Positions 1-7,956 of a stretch of DNA of 64,000 nucleotides are shown here, piece by piece (the first letter of the stretch is position 1; every line of letters begins with the position of its first letter). The notes under the pieces were generated by a model that worked only from the letters and a program-made list of their open reading frames with translations, had not been told where the DNA came from and did no database searches. Both the position numbers and the translations under genes were made by a program. The stretch lies in NCBI GenBank assembly GCA_002729235.1, contig PBTY01000022.1, positions 1-64,000 of the forward strand. Reading direction: 5' to 3'. This DNA is from Rickettsiales bacterium. GTDB lineage: Bacteria > Bacteroidota > Bacteroidia > Cytophagales > Cyclobacteriaceae.

Positions 1-555
1 AAGATTCTACGAACCAGTGGAAGTGCAACACCTGACCATTCCTCATCCTTAGCAGATGTAGGATTGGTAGGTTTCCCAAATGCTGGGAAGTCAACCCTGT
101 TGTCTACGGTATCTGCTGCTAAGCCAGAAATCGCGGACTATCCATTTACGACATTGGTTCCTAATCTTGGAGTGGTTTCCTATCGGGAAGAGCGTTCTTT
201 CGTGATGGCTGATATTCCTGGGATCATCGAAGGTGCTGCGGATGGTAGAGGATTGGGTATTCGATTTTTACGTCACATTGAGCGTAACTCCATGTTGTTG
301 TTCATGATTCCTACGGATGCCAAGAGCATCAAAGAGGAGTATGATATTTTGCTGGGAGAGCTACAAAAGTACAATCCAGAATTGCTGGATAAGCAGCGAT
401 TATTGGCTATTACCAAGTCTGATATGTTGGATGAGGAGCTAATTGAGGAGATGAAAGCAGAAGTGCCAGATGTTCCTTACGTGTTTATTTCCAGTGTGAC
501 AAATTTGGGTATTCAGGCCTTGAAAGATAAGATCTGGGCCATGCTCAACGACTAA
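1..555 (+). CDS. obg: GTPase Obg (CgtA), C-terminal part
   Basis: This is the G domain of the ribosome-assembly and stress GTPase Obg, cut at the left window edge. In order it shows a P-loop (GFPNAGKST), switch I (DYPFTT), DIPG, TKSD and SSV, spread through the 184 visible residues, and it stops right after the G domain with no Obg C-terminal extension. The stretch after the P-loop, including [18 protein letters not shown], is typical of Bacteroidota Obg. The frame is open to base 1, but the first 60 bases do not read as the usual Obg linker: fragments of the expected sequence fall in two different frames (see findings). The G domain call is firm; whether the whole gene is intact is uncertain. 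Confidence 0.93.
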   Translation, partial: KILRTSGSATPDHSSSLADVGLVGFPNAGKSTLLSTVSAAKPEIADYPFTTLVPNLGVVSYREERSFVMADIPGIIEGAADGRGLGIRFLRHIERNSMLLFMIPTDAKSIKEEYDILLGELQKYNPELLDKQRLLAITKSDMLDEELIEEMKAEVPDVPYVFISSVTNLGIQALKDKIWAMLND

Positions 556-578
556 ATTTCCATTTTATATACGGTTCA

Positions 579-593
579 CTGACAAGTTGTCAG
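579..593. promoter_or_regulatory. Palindrome upstream of grpE-dnaJ
   Basis: CTGACAAGTTGTCAG has 7-bp perfect arms around one base and lies 62 bp before the grpE start. A TTTGGCA element follows at about 603-609 and a TAATTG at about 615-620. The position before a heat-shock operon suggests an operator or stress-promoter element. The sequence is directly visible; the function is inferred. Confidence 0.45.
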
Positions 594-655
594 CAGATGG
601 TCCTTTGGCAAAGTAATTGTCAAAACCATTCTGACTTTAAATCTGAATTAAGAAA

Positions 656-1237
656 ATGCAGAAAGAGAAAGATCAAGTAGAAGAAAAGGAGCAACAAGAT
701 ATAAATGCAGCAGCTGAAGAGTCTGCTACGGAACAAGCTCAAGAGGAGACTGCAGAGTCTGCAGGATCAGAGGAAGAAGTAGATGAGCTAGCAAAGCTGC
801 AAGTTGAAGTGTCAGAGGCGAAAGACAAATACCTTAGACTGTACTCGGAGTTTGAAAACTTCAGAAGAAGAACAGCTAAGGAGAAAATTGAACTGATAGG
901 CACTGCCAATAAAGATTTAGTAGAAAACTTGGTTCCTGTCCTTGACGATTTTGAGCGTGCGCTTAAGTCAATGGAAGAGAATGAAGAGTTGAAGCCAGCC
1001 AAAGAAGGTACTGATTTGATTTACAACAAATTCAAAAGAGTACTGGAAGGTAAAGGCTTGAAGAAGATGGAAGTAAATAAAGGTGACGACTTCAATGATG
1101 ATTTCCACGAAGCAATTACTCAGATCCCAGCTGGTGATGAGATGGCAGGCAAGATCGTTGATGTGGTGGAGAATGGTTACTTCCTGAGTGAAAAGGTAGT
1201 TCGATTTGCGAAAGTGGTAACAGGAGCAAAATCATAA
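656..1237 (+). CDS. grpE: Nucleotide exchange factor GrpE
   Basis: GrpE releases ADP from DnaK in the cytosolic Hsp70 cycle. The 193-residue protein has a long acidic, Glu/Gln-rich N-terminus (residues 1-45), a long coiled-coil helix (about 45-100, with [18 protein letters not shown]) and the beta-rich wing domain (about 135-193) that contains the family signature around [18 protein letters not shown]. Length is normal. The dnaJ start codon follows one base after the stop, so the two are surely co-transcribed. dnaK is not in the window. The ATG at 656 is the only sensible start, and the coding strand matches the next gene. Confidence 0.97.
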   Translation: MQKEKDQVEEKEQQDINAAAEESATEQAQEETAESAGSEEEVDELAKLQVEVSEAKDKYLRLYSEFENFRRRTAKEKIELIGTANKDLVENLVPVLDDFERALKSMEENEELKPAKEGTDLIYNKFKRVLEGKGLKKMEVNKGDDFNDDFHEAITQIPAGDEMAGKIVDVVENGYFLSEKVVRFAKVVTGAKS

Positions 1238-1238
1238 T

Positions 1239-2369
1239 ATGACTAAGCGAGATTTTTACGAAATATTAGGAGTAGATAAAGGAGCCTCTAAAGACGAGAT
1301 AAAGAAGGCATATCGTAAGATTGCCATCAAATATCACCCTGACAAAAATCCTGACAACAAGGAAGCAGAGGAGATGTTTAAAGAGGCTGCGGAAGCGTAT
1401 GAAGTACTTTCCAATGATGAGAAGCGTCAGCGATATGATCGTTTTGGACATCAGGGAGTAGGCGGTGCCGGTGGATACGGTGGCGGCGGAGGTATGAATA
1501 TGGATGATATCTTCTCTCAATTCGGTGATATTTTTGGTGGCGGAGGCGGAAGTCCGTTCGACAGCTTCTTCGGAGGCGGTGGAGGCGGCAGAGGTCGTCG
1601 TACGCGAAAAGGAACGAACCTTCGTATCAAGCTTAAGTTAACCCTACAAGAAATTGCAAATGGGGTTGAAAAGAAAATTAAGGTCAACAGACTCGTTGTA
1701 GATCCTGAGACCAAGTTTGCCAACTGTATTACTTGTAATGGTACAGGTCAGGTGCGTAAAGTGATGAACACCATGCTTGGTCAAATGATGTCTACTTCCA
1801 CCTGTCCTACGTGTGGCGGTACAGGTCAAACAGTAGATAGCAGAGCTCCAGGAACAGATAGTTCTGGAATGAAGCGTCAGGAGGAAGTGATCAGCATCAA
1901 AATACCTGCAGGTGTTTCTGAAGGCATGCAGCTAAGCATGAGCGGAAAAGGTAACGAAGTAGCAGGCGGAATCCCTGGTGATCTATTGATCGTGGTAGAA
2001 GAGACTGCTGATGATACCTTGAAGCGAGACGGAAACAATGTAATTTTTGACTTGCACGTGAGTTTCCTTGACGCAGCTTTGGGTACTGATGTAGAAGTGC
2101 CTACCATTAATGGTAAGGTACGAATCAAAATAGATGCAGGAACTCAAAGTGGAAAAATTCTTCGTTTAAGAGGTAAAGGAATCAAGGATATTGAAGGCTA
2201 CGGAACAGGTGATCAGTTGATCCATGTTAACGTTTGGACGCCTAAAACCCTTAGCAAAGAAGAAAAAGCAACGCTTGAATCTTTGAGAGGATCTAAAAAC
2301 TTTGAGCCTAACCCAGGTAAGGGAGATAAGAGCTTCTTCGAGAATATGAAAGAATTTTTCGGAGCATAA
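1239..2369 (+). CDS. dnaJ: Chaperone DnaJ with a two-motif zinc region
   Basis: DnaJ (Hsp40) delivers clients to DnaK and stimulates its ATPase. The J domain (residues 1-70) carries the YHPDK motif; a Gly-rich linker follows (about 75-125), then the substrate-binding beta domains to residue 376. The zinc region holds only two CxxCxGxG motifs (CITCNGTG near residue 162 and CPTCGGTG near 189), instead of the four of E. coli DnaJ, so at most one zinc site can form. From memory, Flavobacteria and relatives have the same reduced form, so this is probably lineage-typical rather than damage. It forms an operon with grpE. Confidence 0.95.
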   Translation: MTKRDFYEILGVDKGASKDEIKKAYRKIAIKYHPDKNPDNKEAEEMFKEAAEAYEVLSNDEKRQRYDRFGHQGVGGAGGYGGGGGMNMDDIFSQFGDIFGGGGGSPFDSFFGGGGGGRGRRTRKGTNLRIKLKLTLQEIANGVEKKIKVNRLVVDPETKFANCITCNGTGQVRKVMNTMLGQMMSTSTCPTCGGTGQTVDSRAPGTDSSGMKRQEEVISIKIPAGVSEGMQLSMSGKGNEVAGGIPGDLLIVVEETADDTLKRDGNNVIFDLHVSFLDAALGTDVEVPTINGKVRIKIDAGTQSGKILRLRGKGIKDIEGYGTGDQLIHVNVWTPKTLSKEEKATLESLRGSKNFEPNPGKGDKSFFENMKEFFGA

Positions 2370-2376
2370 GTCTAAA

Positions 2377-2425
2377 AACCGCAACTCTATCAATACTTAT
2401 ACGTATTTTTAGGCATGTTGCGGTT
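2377..2425 (+). promoter_or_regulatory. Inverted repeat covering the start codon of the gene after dnaJ
   Basis: AACCGCAAC (2377-2385) and GTTGCGGTT (2417-2425) are perfect 9-bp complements with a 31-base loop. The right arm begins with the G of the ATG at 2415 and covers the next codons, so a folded transcript could hide the start. There is no T-run after it, so it is not a standard terminator. Function as a translation switch is inference. Confidence 0.4.
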
Positions 2426-3299
2426 GGTATTTACAGGAGCGTTAGGGCTACTTTTCACATTCAGTTACGGGCAATTAAAGAAATTTTACACCCTCAAGGA
2501 GACGGCAAAATTCGATACCGTCAATTTTTCTTTAGAAGCTACGTCAGGGAATTGTTATATCAAATCTTCTAAGGAAGAGGGCCCTTTGACCATTTATGGT
2601 AATCCTGATCTCAACAAAATCAATCCTTCTTTTAAGAGTAAAATTCAGAATGGCAAGTGCGATGTAGCGCTTGACCTGCAGGAATATCGCTCTACCAACT
2701 TTGCCGATGGTCTTTTAATGGCCATGGTTCGTGAGAAAACCGAGGAGAACAATTACTGGAAAATCCTTTTTGACCAGCAGAAAGTCTATCGCCTCAATTT
2801 GAGTTATGGATTTGGAAATGCTGATGTTGACTTATCAGGAACCTCCATTCAAAATTTCAAGGTGAGATCGGGTAGCGCAGACATCATTGTGGACTACAAT
2901 GATCGCAAGCCCAATAAAATTGCTATGGATACCTTCTGGGTTAAAGCAGATATGGGCTCAGTCGTTGCCAGGCATCTAGAATTAGCAAGAGCCAAGTATG
3001 TGATGGCTAACATAGGTTTTGGAAAAGCCTTGTTGGATTTTAGTGAGTCAACTGGCGATAAGTGCTTAGTAGAAGCTTCTGTTGGTGCTGGCAACCTGGA
3101 TGTTTACCTTCCTAATGAAGATGTTCCAATGATCATTTATTTAAGTGATAGTCCGCTATGTGGTCGCAGAATGGTGGATGGATTTGAGGAGGTAGAACGA
3201 AACGTCTTTGTCAACATGAACTATACGGCCGATGCCGAGAATTTAATGACCTTCCGAATTGATGTTTCTCTTGGAAATGTCGCCTTTCACTACAACTAG
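2415..3299 (+). CDS. Exported protein, possible beta-solenoid (toast-rack-like) fold
   Basis: I do not recognise the family with certainty. The 294-residue product has a signal peptide (residues 1-19, ending SYGQ) and no lipobox, so it should be periplasmic or outer-membrane associated. From about residue 130 it has short alternating strands with regularly spaced Gly and Asp (LSYGFGNADVDLSG, VRSGSADI, VEASVGAGNLDVYL), which resembles the adhesin-like solenoids of DUF4097/toast-rack proteins. It follows dnaJ after 45 bp and may be read from the same transcript, with the inverted repeat over its start. The stop overlaps the convergent YhhN gene by 4 bp. Confidence 0.7.
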   Translation: MLRLVFTGALGLLFTFSYGQLKKFYTLKETAKFDTVNFSLEATSGNCYIKSSKEEGPLTIYGNPDLNKINPSFKSKIQNGKCDVALDLQEYRSTNFADGLLMAMVREKTEENNYWKILFDQQKVYRLNLSYGFGNADVDLSGTSIQNFKVRSGSADIIVDYNDRKPNKIAMDTFWVKADMGSVVARHLELARAKYVMANIGFGKALLDFSESTGDKCLVEASVGAGNLDVYLPNEDVPMIIYLSDSPLCGRRMVDGFEEVERNVFVNMNYTADAENLMTFRIDVSLGNVAFHYN

Positions 3300-3952
3300 T
3301 TCTTTTCATGTATCATGACACCCTGCATAATTAAGTACTGAGCAGGAATGTAAGTTGCCATGATTAGGAACGGAGCGTATGGTATCTCCATCATAAATTT
3401 GTTTACTCCAATCAGCGAATCTGATATCACAAAAAGTGTAGCACCAACGGTGGTCAGTAAAAAACTTTGATTGCTAGTCTCAGATTGCCTATTCAACGCA
3501 AATGCCAGCATGGTCAGAATGCATAAGGCATAAATGACAACCGGGATCCACATTATTCCGGCATAGTGAAATGCTCCGTAAGCAATCACCACAAATCCAA
3601 TCAATGAAGGGATAATGATATTGCTTTTAGGTAAGGCTGGACTCTGCATGCTCTTGTAAAATACCAACGTGTACAATACCTGCATGATCAGGAATGATCC
3701 CAATCCACCTAAAAAGTATAGTTCTTCTCCCTGCATTAATAACAGCATGTCACCTATCCATGCAAACACAAGAGCTAATGCCAATAAAAGCCTTGGTAAA
3801 TTGACAAACCCATCTGCTTTGACAAATACCAAATAGATCAAAACAGGCATTAGGATTGGTTTGGTAAACTGATTGATTGTCAAGTCACCTACGAATTGGG
3901 CGTAAATATTGATCAGGCCTACGATAAGGTAAATAGCGGTGGCTAGCCTCAT
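3296..3952 (-). CDS. YhhN/TMEM86 family integral membrane protein
   Basis: The 218-residue protein is almost wholly hydrophobic, with about seven or eight membrane helices. It shows the YhhN-family pattern: a KP-containing first third (TKPILMP), FAWIGDMLLL, GATLFVISDSLIGVNKF and YIPAQYLIMQG near the end. The animal TMEM86 relatives are lysoplasmalogenases that cleave the vinyl-ether bond of lysoplasmalogens; the bacterial activity is generally unproved, so only the family is asserted here. Its start overlaps the stop of the MFS gene by 4 bp (ATGA), which indicates an operon prfB-MFS-YhhN. Confidence 0.88.
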   Translation of the reverse strand: MRLATAIYLIVGLINIYAQFVGDLTINQFTKPILMPVLIYLVFVKADGFVNLPRLLLALALVFAWIGDMLLLMQGEELYFLGGLGSFLIMQVLYTLVFYKSMQSPALPKSNIIIPSLIGFVVIAYGAFHYAGIMWIPVVIYALCILTMLAFALNRQSETSNQSFLLTTVGATLFVISDSLIGVNKFMMEIPYAPFLIMATYIPAQYLIMQGVMIHEKN

Positions 3953-5115
3953 TGGATTTGGGGTTGTTTGTTTTGCTTAAAGGTAATGATGTAAAGGAAA
4001 GCAATTAAAGAAAAAAGTCCAGCTACACCAAATATCCATGAAAATCGCTCATTGAATCCCTGGTAAATAGTTCCTGAAATCAATGCGCCCAGCCCAATTC
4101 CGATTTCTAAAAAGATGTAAAGCGTGGCTATACCTTTTCCCCTGTTATGATCTGAACTGAGGTCAATGGTCCAGGCAAAAAGCGTGGGAGAATTGAATCC
4201 ATATCCCAAACCGAAAAGAAATGCTCCAACAAAGAACTGCATTTTAGATGAAGCTAATCCGATGACTACCATGCTCACGAACATAATGAGCGTGCTCACT
4301 CTTAAGACGCTTAGTCGTCCAAATCGATCCGACAATTGTCCACCAACAATCCGAACCAGTAGCGAAGAGCCAGTAAATACAATGAAAAATAATCCACGAT
4401 TGTTGATGTCTAGATAATCACTAAAACTTGGTGTTAGGGTAATAATGGTTCCAAAGGACAAAGTGGTCAGTATCATTACAATGGATGGTGGAAACACATT
4501 TTTCTCAAAGATGTCGTTCTTGTTAATTTTCAACATGGAAAGATTGAAAGTGCTTTTTGTTTGCAGTGTTTCTTTCATTCCAATCAGTATCCCAACAGAT
4601 GCAAAGGCAAAAATGGAACTTACATAAAAAAGGGTGTTGATGCCAAACACATTGAAAACCCAGGAACCAATAGCTGGCCCGCTGGCCATCCCAATGGATC
4701 CAAAAAAGCTGCTAATTCCTAGAGCCTCTCCACGCCTGTTGGCAGGTACGATATCTGCGATGTAAGCTGAGGTGCCAGTTGGCTTGAAGCCTGTAGAGAA
4801 TCCATGGAATAATCGAATGAATAAGAATCCCCACACCGTGGTAAATGCAGGATAAAGCAATGCGGCAATACCAGAGACTGCCGCACCAACGACCATCACA
4901 GGGATTCGTCCCCACTTGTCGGTCAGCTTGCCACTAAAAGGTCTGGAAAAGCCTGCAGTTACAGTAAAGAGAGAGATGATAAGTCCCATATATTCTTCTC
5001 CTCCCATTCTGCTGAGATAGCCGGGCAATTCCGGTATCAGCATATTGAAAGAGGAGAAGAATAAATAGGAACTAAAAGATAGGAGCCAAAACTGGCCAGA
5101 ATATCTTTTTAGCAT
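3949..5115 (-). CDS. MFS transporter
   Basis: This 388-residue protein has the twelve hydrophobic helices of a major facilitator. The loop between helices 2 and 3 carries the MFS signature (GKLTDKWGRIPV), repeated in the second half as GGQLSDRFGRLSV, and RRGEALG lies in the loop after helix 4. The substrate cannot be read from the sequence; the closest general type is drug or sugar efflux. The start ATG shares one base with the prfB stop codon (TAATG), so translation is likely coupled. Confidence 0.88.
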   Translation of the reverse strand: MLKRYSGQFWLLSFSSYLFFSSFNMLIPELPGYLSRMGGEEYMGLIISLFTVTAGFSRPFSGKLTDKWGRIPVMVVGAAVSGIAALLYPAFTTVWGFLFIRLFHGFSTGFKPTGTSAYIADIVPANRRGEALGISSFFGSIGMASGPAIGSWVFNVFGINTLFYVSSIFAFASVGILIGMKETLQTKSTFNLSMLKINKNDIFEKNVFPPSIVMILTTLSFGTIITLTPSFSDYLDINNRGLFFIVFTGSSLLVRIVGGQLSDRFGRLSVLRVSTLIMFVSMVVIGLASSKMQFFVGAFLFGLGYGFNSPTLFAWTIDLSSDHNRGKGIATLYIFLEIGIGLGALISGTIYQGFNERFSWIFGVAGLFSLIAFLYIITFKQNKQPQIQ

Positions 5116-6207
5116 TAGTTGTTTGGTTCCTGCCCGTGTAGCAAGAGCGTTTTGATGAAATCATTAATGTCACCATCCAGTACGTTTTGTACATCAGTGC
5201 GTTCATGTCCAGTTCTGGCATCTTTAATGAGTTTGTAAGGATGAAGCACGTAGTTTCTGATCTGAGATCCGAAATCGATCTTCATTTTTCCTGCTTCTAC
5301 TTTATCGCGCTCCGCATTTCGCTTTTCGATCTCTGCCTGGTATAGCTGAGATTTAAGCATTTGCATAGCGCGCTCACGGTTAGCCAACTGAGAACGTTCT
5401 ACCTGGCACACGACCACAATACCTGTTGGCTTGTGAGTCAACTGAACTTTGGTCTCCACCTTGTTTACGTTCTGTCCTCCAGCTCCTCCTGATCGAGAGG
5501 TTTGCATCTCAATATCATTAGGATGAATGTCGATTTCAATCGAGTCATCAACTACCGGATAAACATAAACGGAAGCAAACGAAGTGTGTCTACGCCCTCC
5601 ACTATCAAATGGTGAGATTCTTACCAATCGGTGAACACCATTCTCTGATTTTAGGAAACCATAAGCAAGTGGTCCATCAAACTCAAGAGTTACTGATTTT
5701 ACACCAGCCACATCTCCTGCTTGATAGTCTACTTCTTTCACTTTGTAGCCATTGGATTCTCCCCACATGATGTACATTCTCATGAGGATTCCTGCCCAGT
5801 CATTACTTTCAGTACCTCCAGCACCAGGAGTAATTTGAAGCATTGCTGATAGCTGGTCTTCTTCACCAGACAGCATCTTTTTAAACTCAAGCTCCTCCAC
5901 CTCTTTCAAGGCTTTTTCGTATGCCTGGTTCACCTCTGCTTCGGTTCCTTCTCCTTCGTCCAGGAATTCTTGCAAGGTTTCAGCTTCCTCTACGGCTGCT
6001 TCCACTTGCTCATAATGCTCTGTCCAGGTTTTTTTAGCCCGAATTTCTTTCATGGTCTGCTCTGCTTTTTCTGGATCGTTCCAGAAGTCAGGCTGGGCCG
6101 TGACCAATTCTTCTTCTTCTATTTCTTTTTTCTTGGTATCATAGTCAAAGATACCTCCTCAAGGCCGAAATGCGCGCCTTCAAGTCTTTCAGCTGATCTG
6201 ATGTCAT
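5115..6207 (-). CDS. prfB: Peptide chain release factor 2, with programmed +1 frameshift
   Basis: RF2 ends translation at UGA and UAA. The gene starts with ATG at 6207 and codes 20 residues, then meets an in-frame TGA at 6147-6145 inside CTTTGAC. A +1 shift skips the T at 6147, reads GAC and continues for 343 residues, giving 363 in all, the normal RF2 length. The rest shows the stop-codon-reading SPF tripeptide (RISPFDSGG) and the GGQ loop ([12 protein letters not shown]) that triggers peptide hydrolysis. Because RF2 itself reads UGA, low RF2 favours frameshifting, so the gene regulates itself. Annotating only the downstream part from a TTG at 6107 would lose 33 residues. Confidence 0.96.
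6144..6159 (-). promoter_or_regulatory. prfB programmed frameshift site
   Basis: On the minus strand the site reads AGGAGG (6159-6154), TAT, then CTT TGA C (6150-6144). The internal Shine-Dalgarno sits three bases before the CTT slip codon, the same spacing as in E. coli prfB. It is notable that this host, whose genes rarely use a Shine-Dalgarno for initiation, keeps a perfect one here. Confidence 0.96.
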
Positions 6208-6317
6208 GAATGAATCTTGATTTTTTGTGATGAAAAATTTTCGTGTGCGAAGATACACAAACGCCTTCCTATCAACTCAATGATTCTGATACATTATTTA
6301 TTCACTTCAGTTAAGAT

Positions 6318-6491
6318 CTACTTTTTCTTTTTGGTGGATTTTCGATTGGGTTCGTAGATGTCATGAAACTTGGAGTGATCCAATGGGTCAATTCCCATGA
6401 AGTGATTGTTGTCAAAGTAGTGCGCAGCTCCATCTTTGATTCTGTGATGAAAGCTTTTAAAAACTGATCCGGGTTTATTAGAGGTTGTCAT
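6318..6491 (-). CDS. Small basic protein, 57 residues, unknown
   Basis: A 57-residue frame runs from ATG at 6491 to TAG at 6318. The product is soluble and rich in His, Asp and Lys, with HYFDNNHFMGIDPLDHSKF in the middle and a lysine tail (STKKKK). Codon use and composition look like a real protein: there are no rare-codon runs, and the aromatic and Pro-Asp residues look placed. It is isolated between divergent prfB and the DUF892 gene. No Shine-Dalgarno is seen, as for most genes here. I do not know the family. Confidence 0.6.
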   Translation of the reverse strand: MTTSNKPGSVFKSFHHRIKDGAAHYFDNNHFMGIDPLDHSKFHDIYEPNRKSTKKKK

Positions 6492-6676
6492 CTTTTTTGG
6501 GCTTTGATTATGTATTGAAGTTCTTTCAAAACCTTCACATCTGCCATGATATCAGTCAATTTTTCAAATGATTTTCCAACAGATCATATATGCTTATGAT
6601 AACCATCATTCTAAAATGGGAGGATGTCACCTAACTTAATAGCAATCAATAAATACTAACAGAAATGACATAAACC

Positions 6677-7183
6677 ATGAAAACGATTTTGGACCTTCAC
6701 GACTTGCTGGTAGAGCAATTGCGTGAGCTATATGATGCTGAGGTTTTCCTTAGGGAGGTATTGCCAGATATCAAAGAGAATGTTTGGCATTCAGGTTTGA
6801 GTCGAGTGATCGACGAATATGAACATCAGGTAACTGATAATCATATGACATTGCTTCAGGTATTCAATGATTTGTTTACTCTTGAATACGGAGAAAGAAG
6901 TTATGCAATCAGGTCCATGATCAAGTACAACATGTCAATAGTAGAAGCTTGTCAAACCCCGGAAATTACGGATGCAGCGATTGTACTTATGTTGCAACAA
7001 ATCATGCACTTTAAAATGGCTTCTTATGGTGCAGTTTGTACCTATGCCAAAATATTAGGGGTGTATAATGATGGGGAAATGCTTCACGAAATATTGAAGG
7101 CTGAAAAAGGATTGGATCGCAAGTTGGTAGCACTTGCAGATCTGGATATAGATCGCAAGGCTTTCAACTACGATAGAAGATAG
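6677..7183 (+). CDS. Ferritin-like DUF892 (YciE/YciF) family protein
   Basis: The 168-residue protein is all-helical and begins with the family pattern LHDLLVEQLRELYDAEVFLREVLPDI. Acidic and His residues recur in the four main helices (E13, E20, E48, H50 region, and later E123-type positions), as expected for the di-iron ferritin-like bundle of YciE/YciF-type stress proteins. The role is inferred as stress or oxidative protection; the E. coli relatives are induced by osmotic and stationary-phase stress. It converges with the CBS gene with a 5-bp gap. Confidence 0.75.
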   Translation: MKTILDLHDLLVEQLRELYDAEVFLREVLPDIKENVWHSGLSRVIDEYEHQVTDNHMTLLQVFNDLFTLEYGERSYAIRSMIKYNMSIVEACQTPEITDAAIVLMLQQIMHFKMASYGAVCTYAKILGVYNDGEMLHEILKAEKGLDRKLVALADLDIDRKAFNYDRR

Positions 7184-7188
7184 CAGGC

Positions 7189-7647
7189 TTACCAGGTATG
7201 GCTTTGCATGTTGTGTACGGCTCGCATGATGTCTTTTTGAGATATCTGACCTACAAGCTTGCCATGATTCACTACTGGGAAACGTCTGATGCGTTTGTCC
7301 AGAAACATTTTAGCTGCGTCAAAAATATTGGTCTCAGGGGAGATGCTGATGACATTGGAAGTCATATGCTCTGCCACCATCCCATTCAGGTTGGGCATGT
7401 TGTTGTACTTACCTCTTACTACTTCCTTCATGCAGTCTCCTTCTGAGATGACGCCTACTAACTCATTATCTGCATTGACTACTGGTCCACCAGAAATCTT
7501 GTATTTGAGCAGGGTATTGATGACGTCATCCATGTGTTGTTCTGGACGAAAAGTGATAAGTCTGGTTGACATGTAGTCAGACACAGTTACTTTCTGGGCG
7601 GTAGCCGCTGGCTTAGCCACTGGCACTCCACGATAGCTTTTTACCAT
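7189..7647 (-). CDS. CBS-domain pair protein
   Basis: This 152-residue protein consists of an approximately 20-residue N-terminal tail and two CBS domains (about 22-78 and 90-148). The first has VSDYMSTRLITF and GGPVVNADNELVGVISEGD; the second has VAEHMTSNVISISPETNIFDAA and RRFPVVNHGKLVGQISQKDI. Such stand-alone pairs bind adenine nucleotides and sense energy state. No catalytic or transport domain is attached. The ligand is not predictable from the sequence. Confidence 0.9.
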   Translation of the reverse strand: MVKSYRGVPVAKPAATAQKVTVSDYMSTRLITFRPEQHMDDVINTLLKYKISGGPVVNADNELVGVISEGDCMKEVVRGKYNNMPNLNGMVAEHMTSNVISISPETNIFDAAKMFLDKRIRRFPVVNHGKLVGQISQKDIMRAVHNMQSHTW

Positions 7648-7925
7648 AATCGAATCATTTTAAGGTTTAGTGTGTCTTATAAGTTACTAAAAGACAGGGA
7701 CTTTTCCTAAAGACTTGATGGTTAAAGCATGGTTGTTCTGATTGCTGATGTCCGTTGGTGAAAACATGATGATGACAGGCGAGTGTCTTCCATCAGCATT
7801 CATAGGTTTGTTTTTAAGTCATCATTCAGGCTAGTAATATGTAGCCGCTCGTGAATACCTGTTATGAACATGGTGTCATTAACAGCAAATAGATATGGAT
7901 TGATTGTAAAACATTGCAGTCATAA
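7648..7925. other. Gap between the CBS gene and the ilvE terminator
   Basis: This stretch has no convincing gene. A 38-codon frame on the minus strand (7803-7687) could code a small peptide containing PVIIMFSPTD, and a 23-codon frame overlaps its start by ATGA, but neither has support. The CBS promoter should lie near 7650-7700. Confidence 0.5.
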
Positions 7926-7952
7926 AAAAGGCGATCATTTTGATCGCCTTTT
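7926..7952 (-). terminator. Terminator after ilvE
   Basis: A 12-bp perfect stem AAAAGGCGATCA / TGATCGCCTTTT with a 3-base loop lies 4 bp past the ilvE stop. It has A-runs on one side and T-runs on the other, so it could act on both strands. Confidence 0.85.
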
Positions 7953-7956
7953 CTTT

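Noticed and set aside
7687-7803. 38-codon minus-strand frame with PVIIMFSPTD
   Set aside because: It is too short, has no neighbour context and no clear start signal. It could be a remnant, so it is mentioned only in the gap entry.
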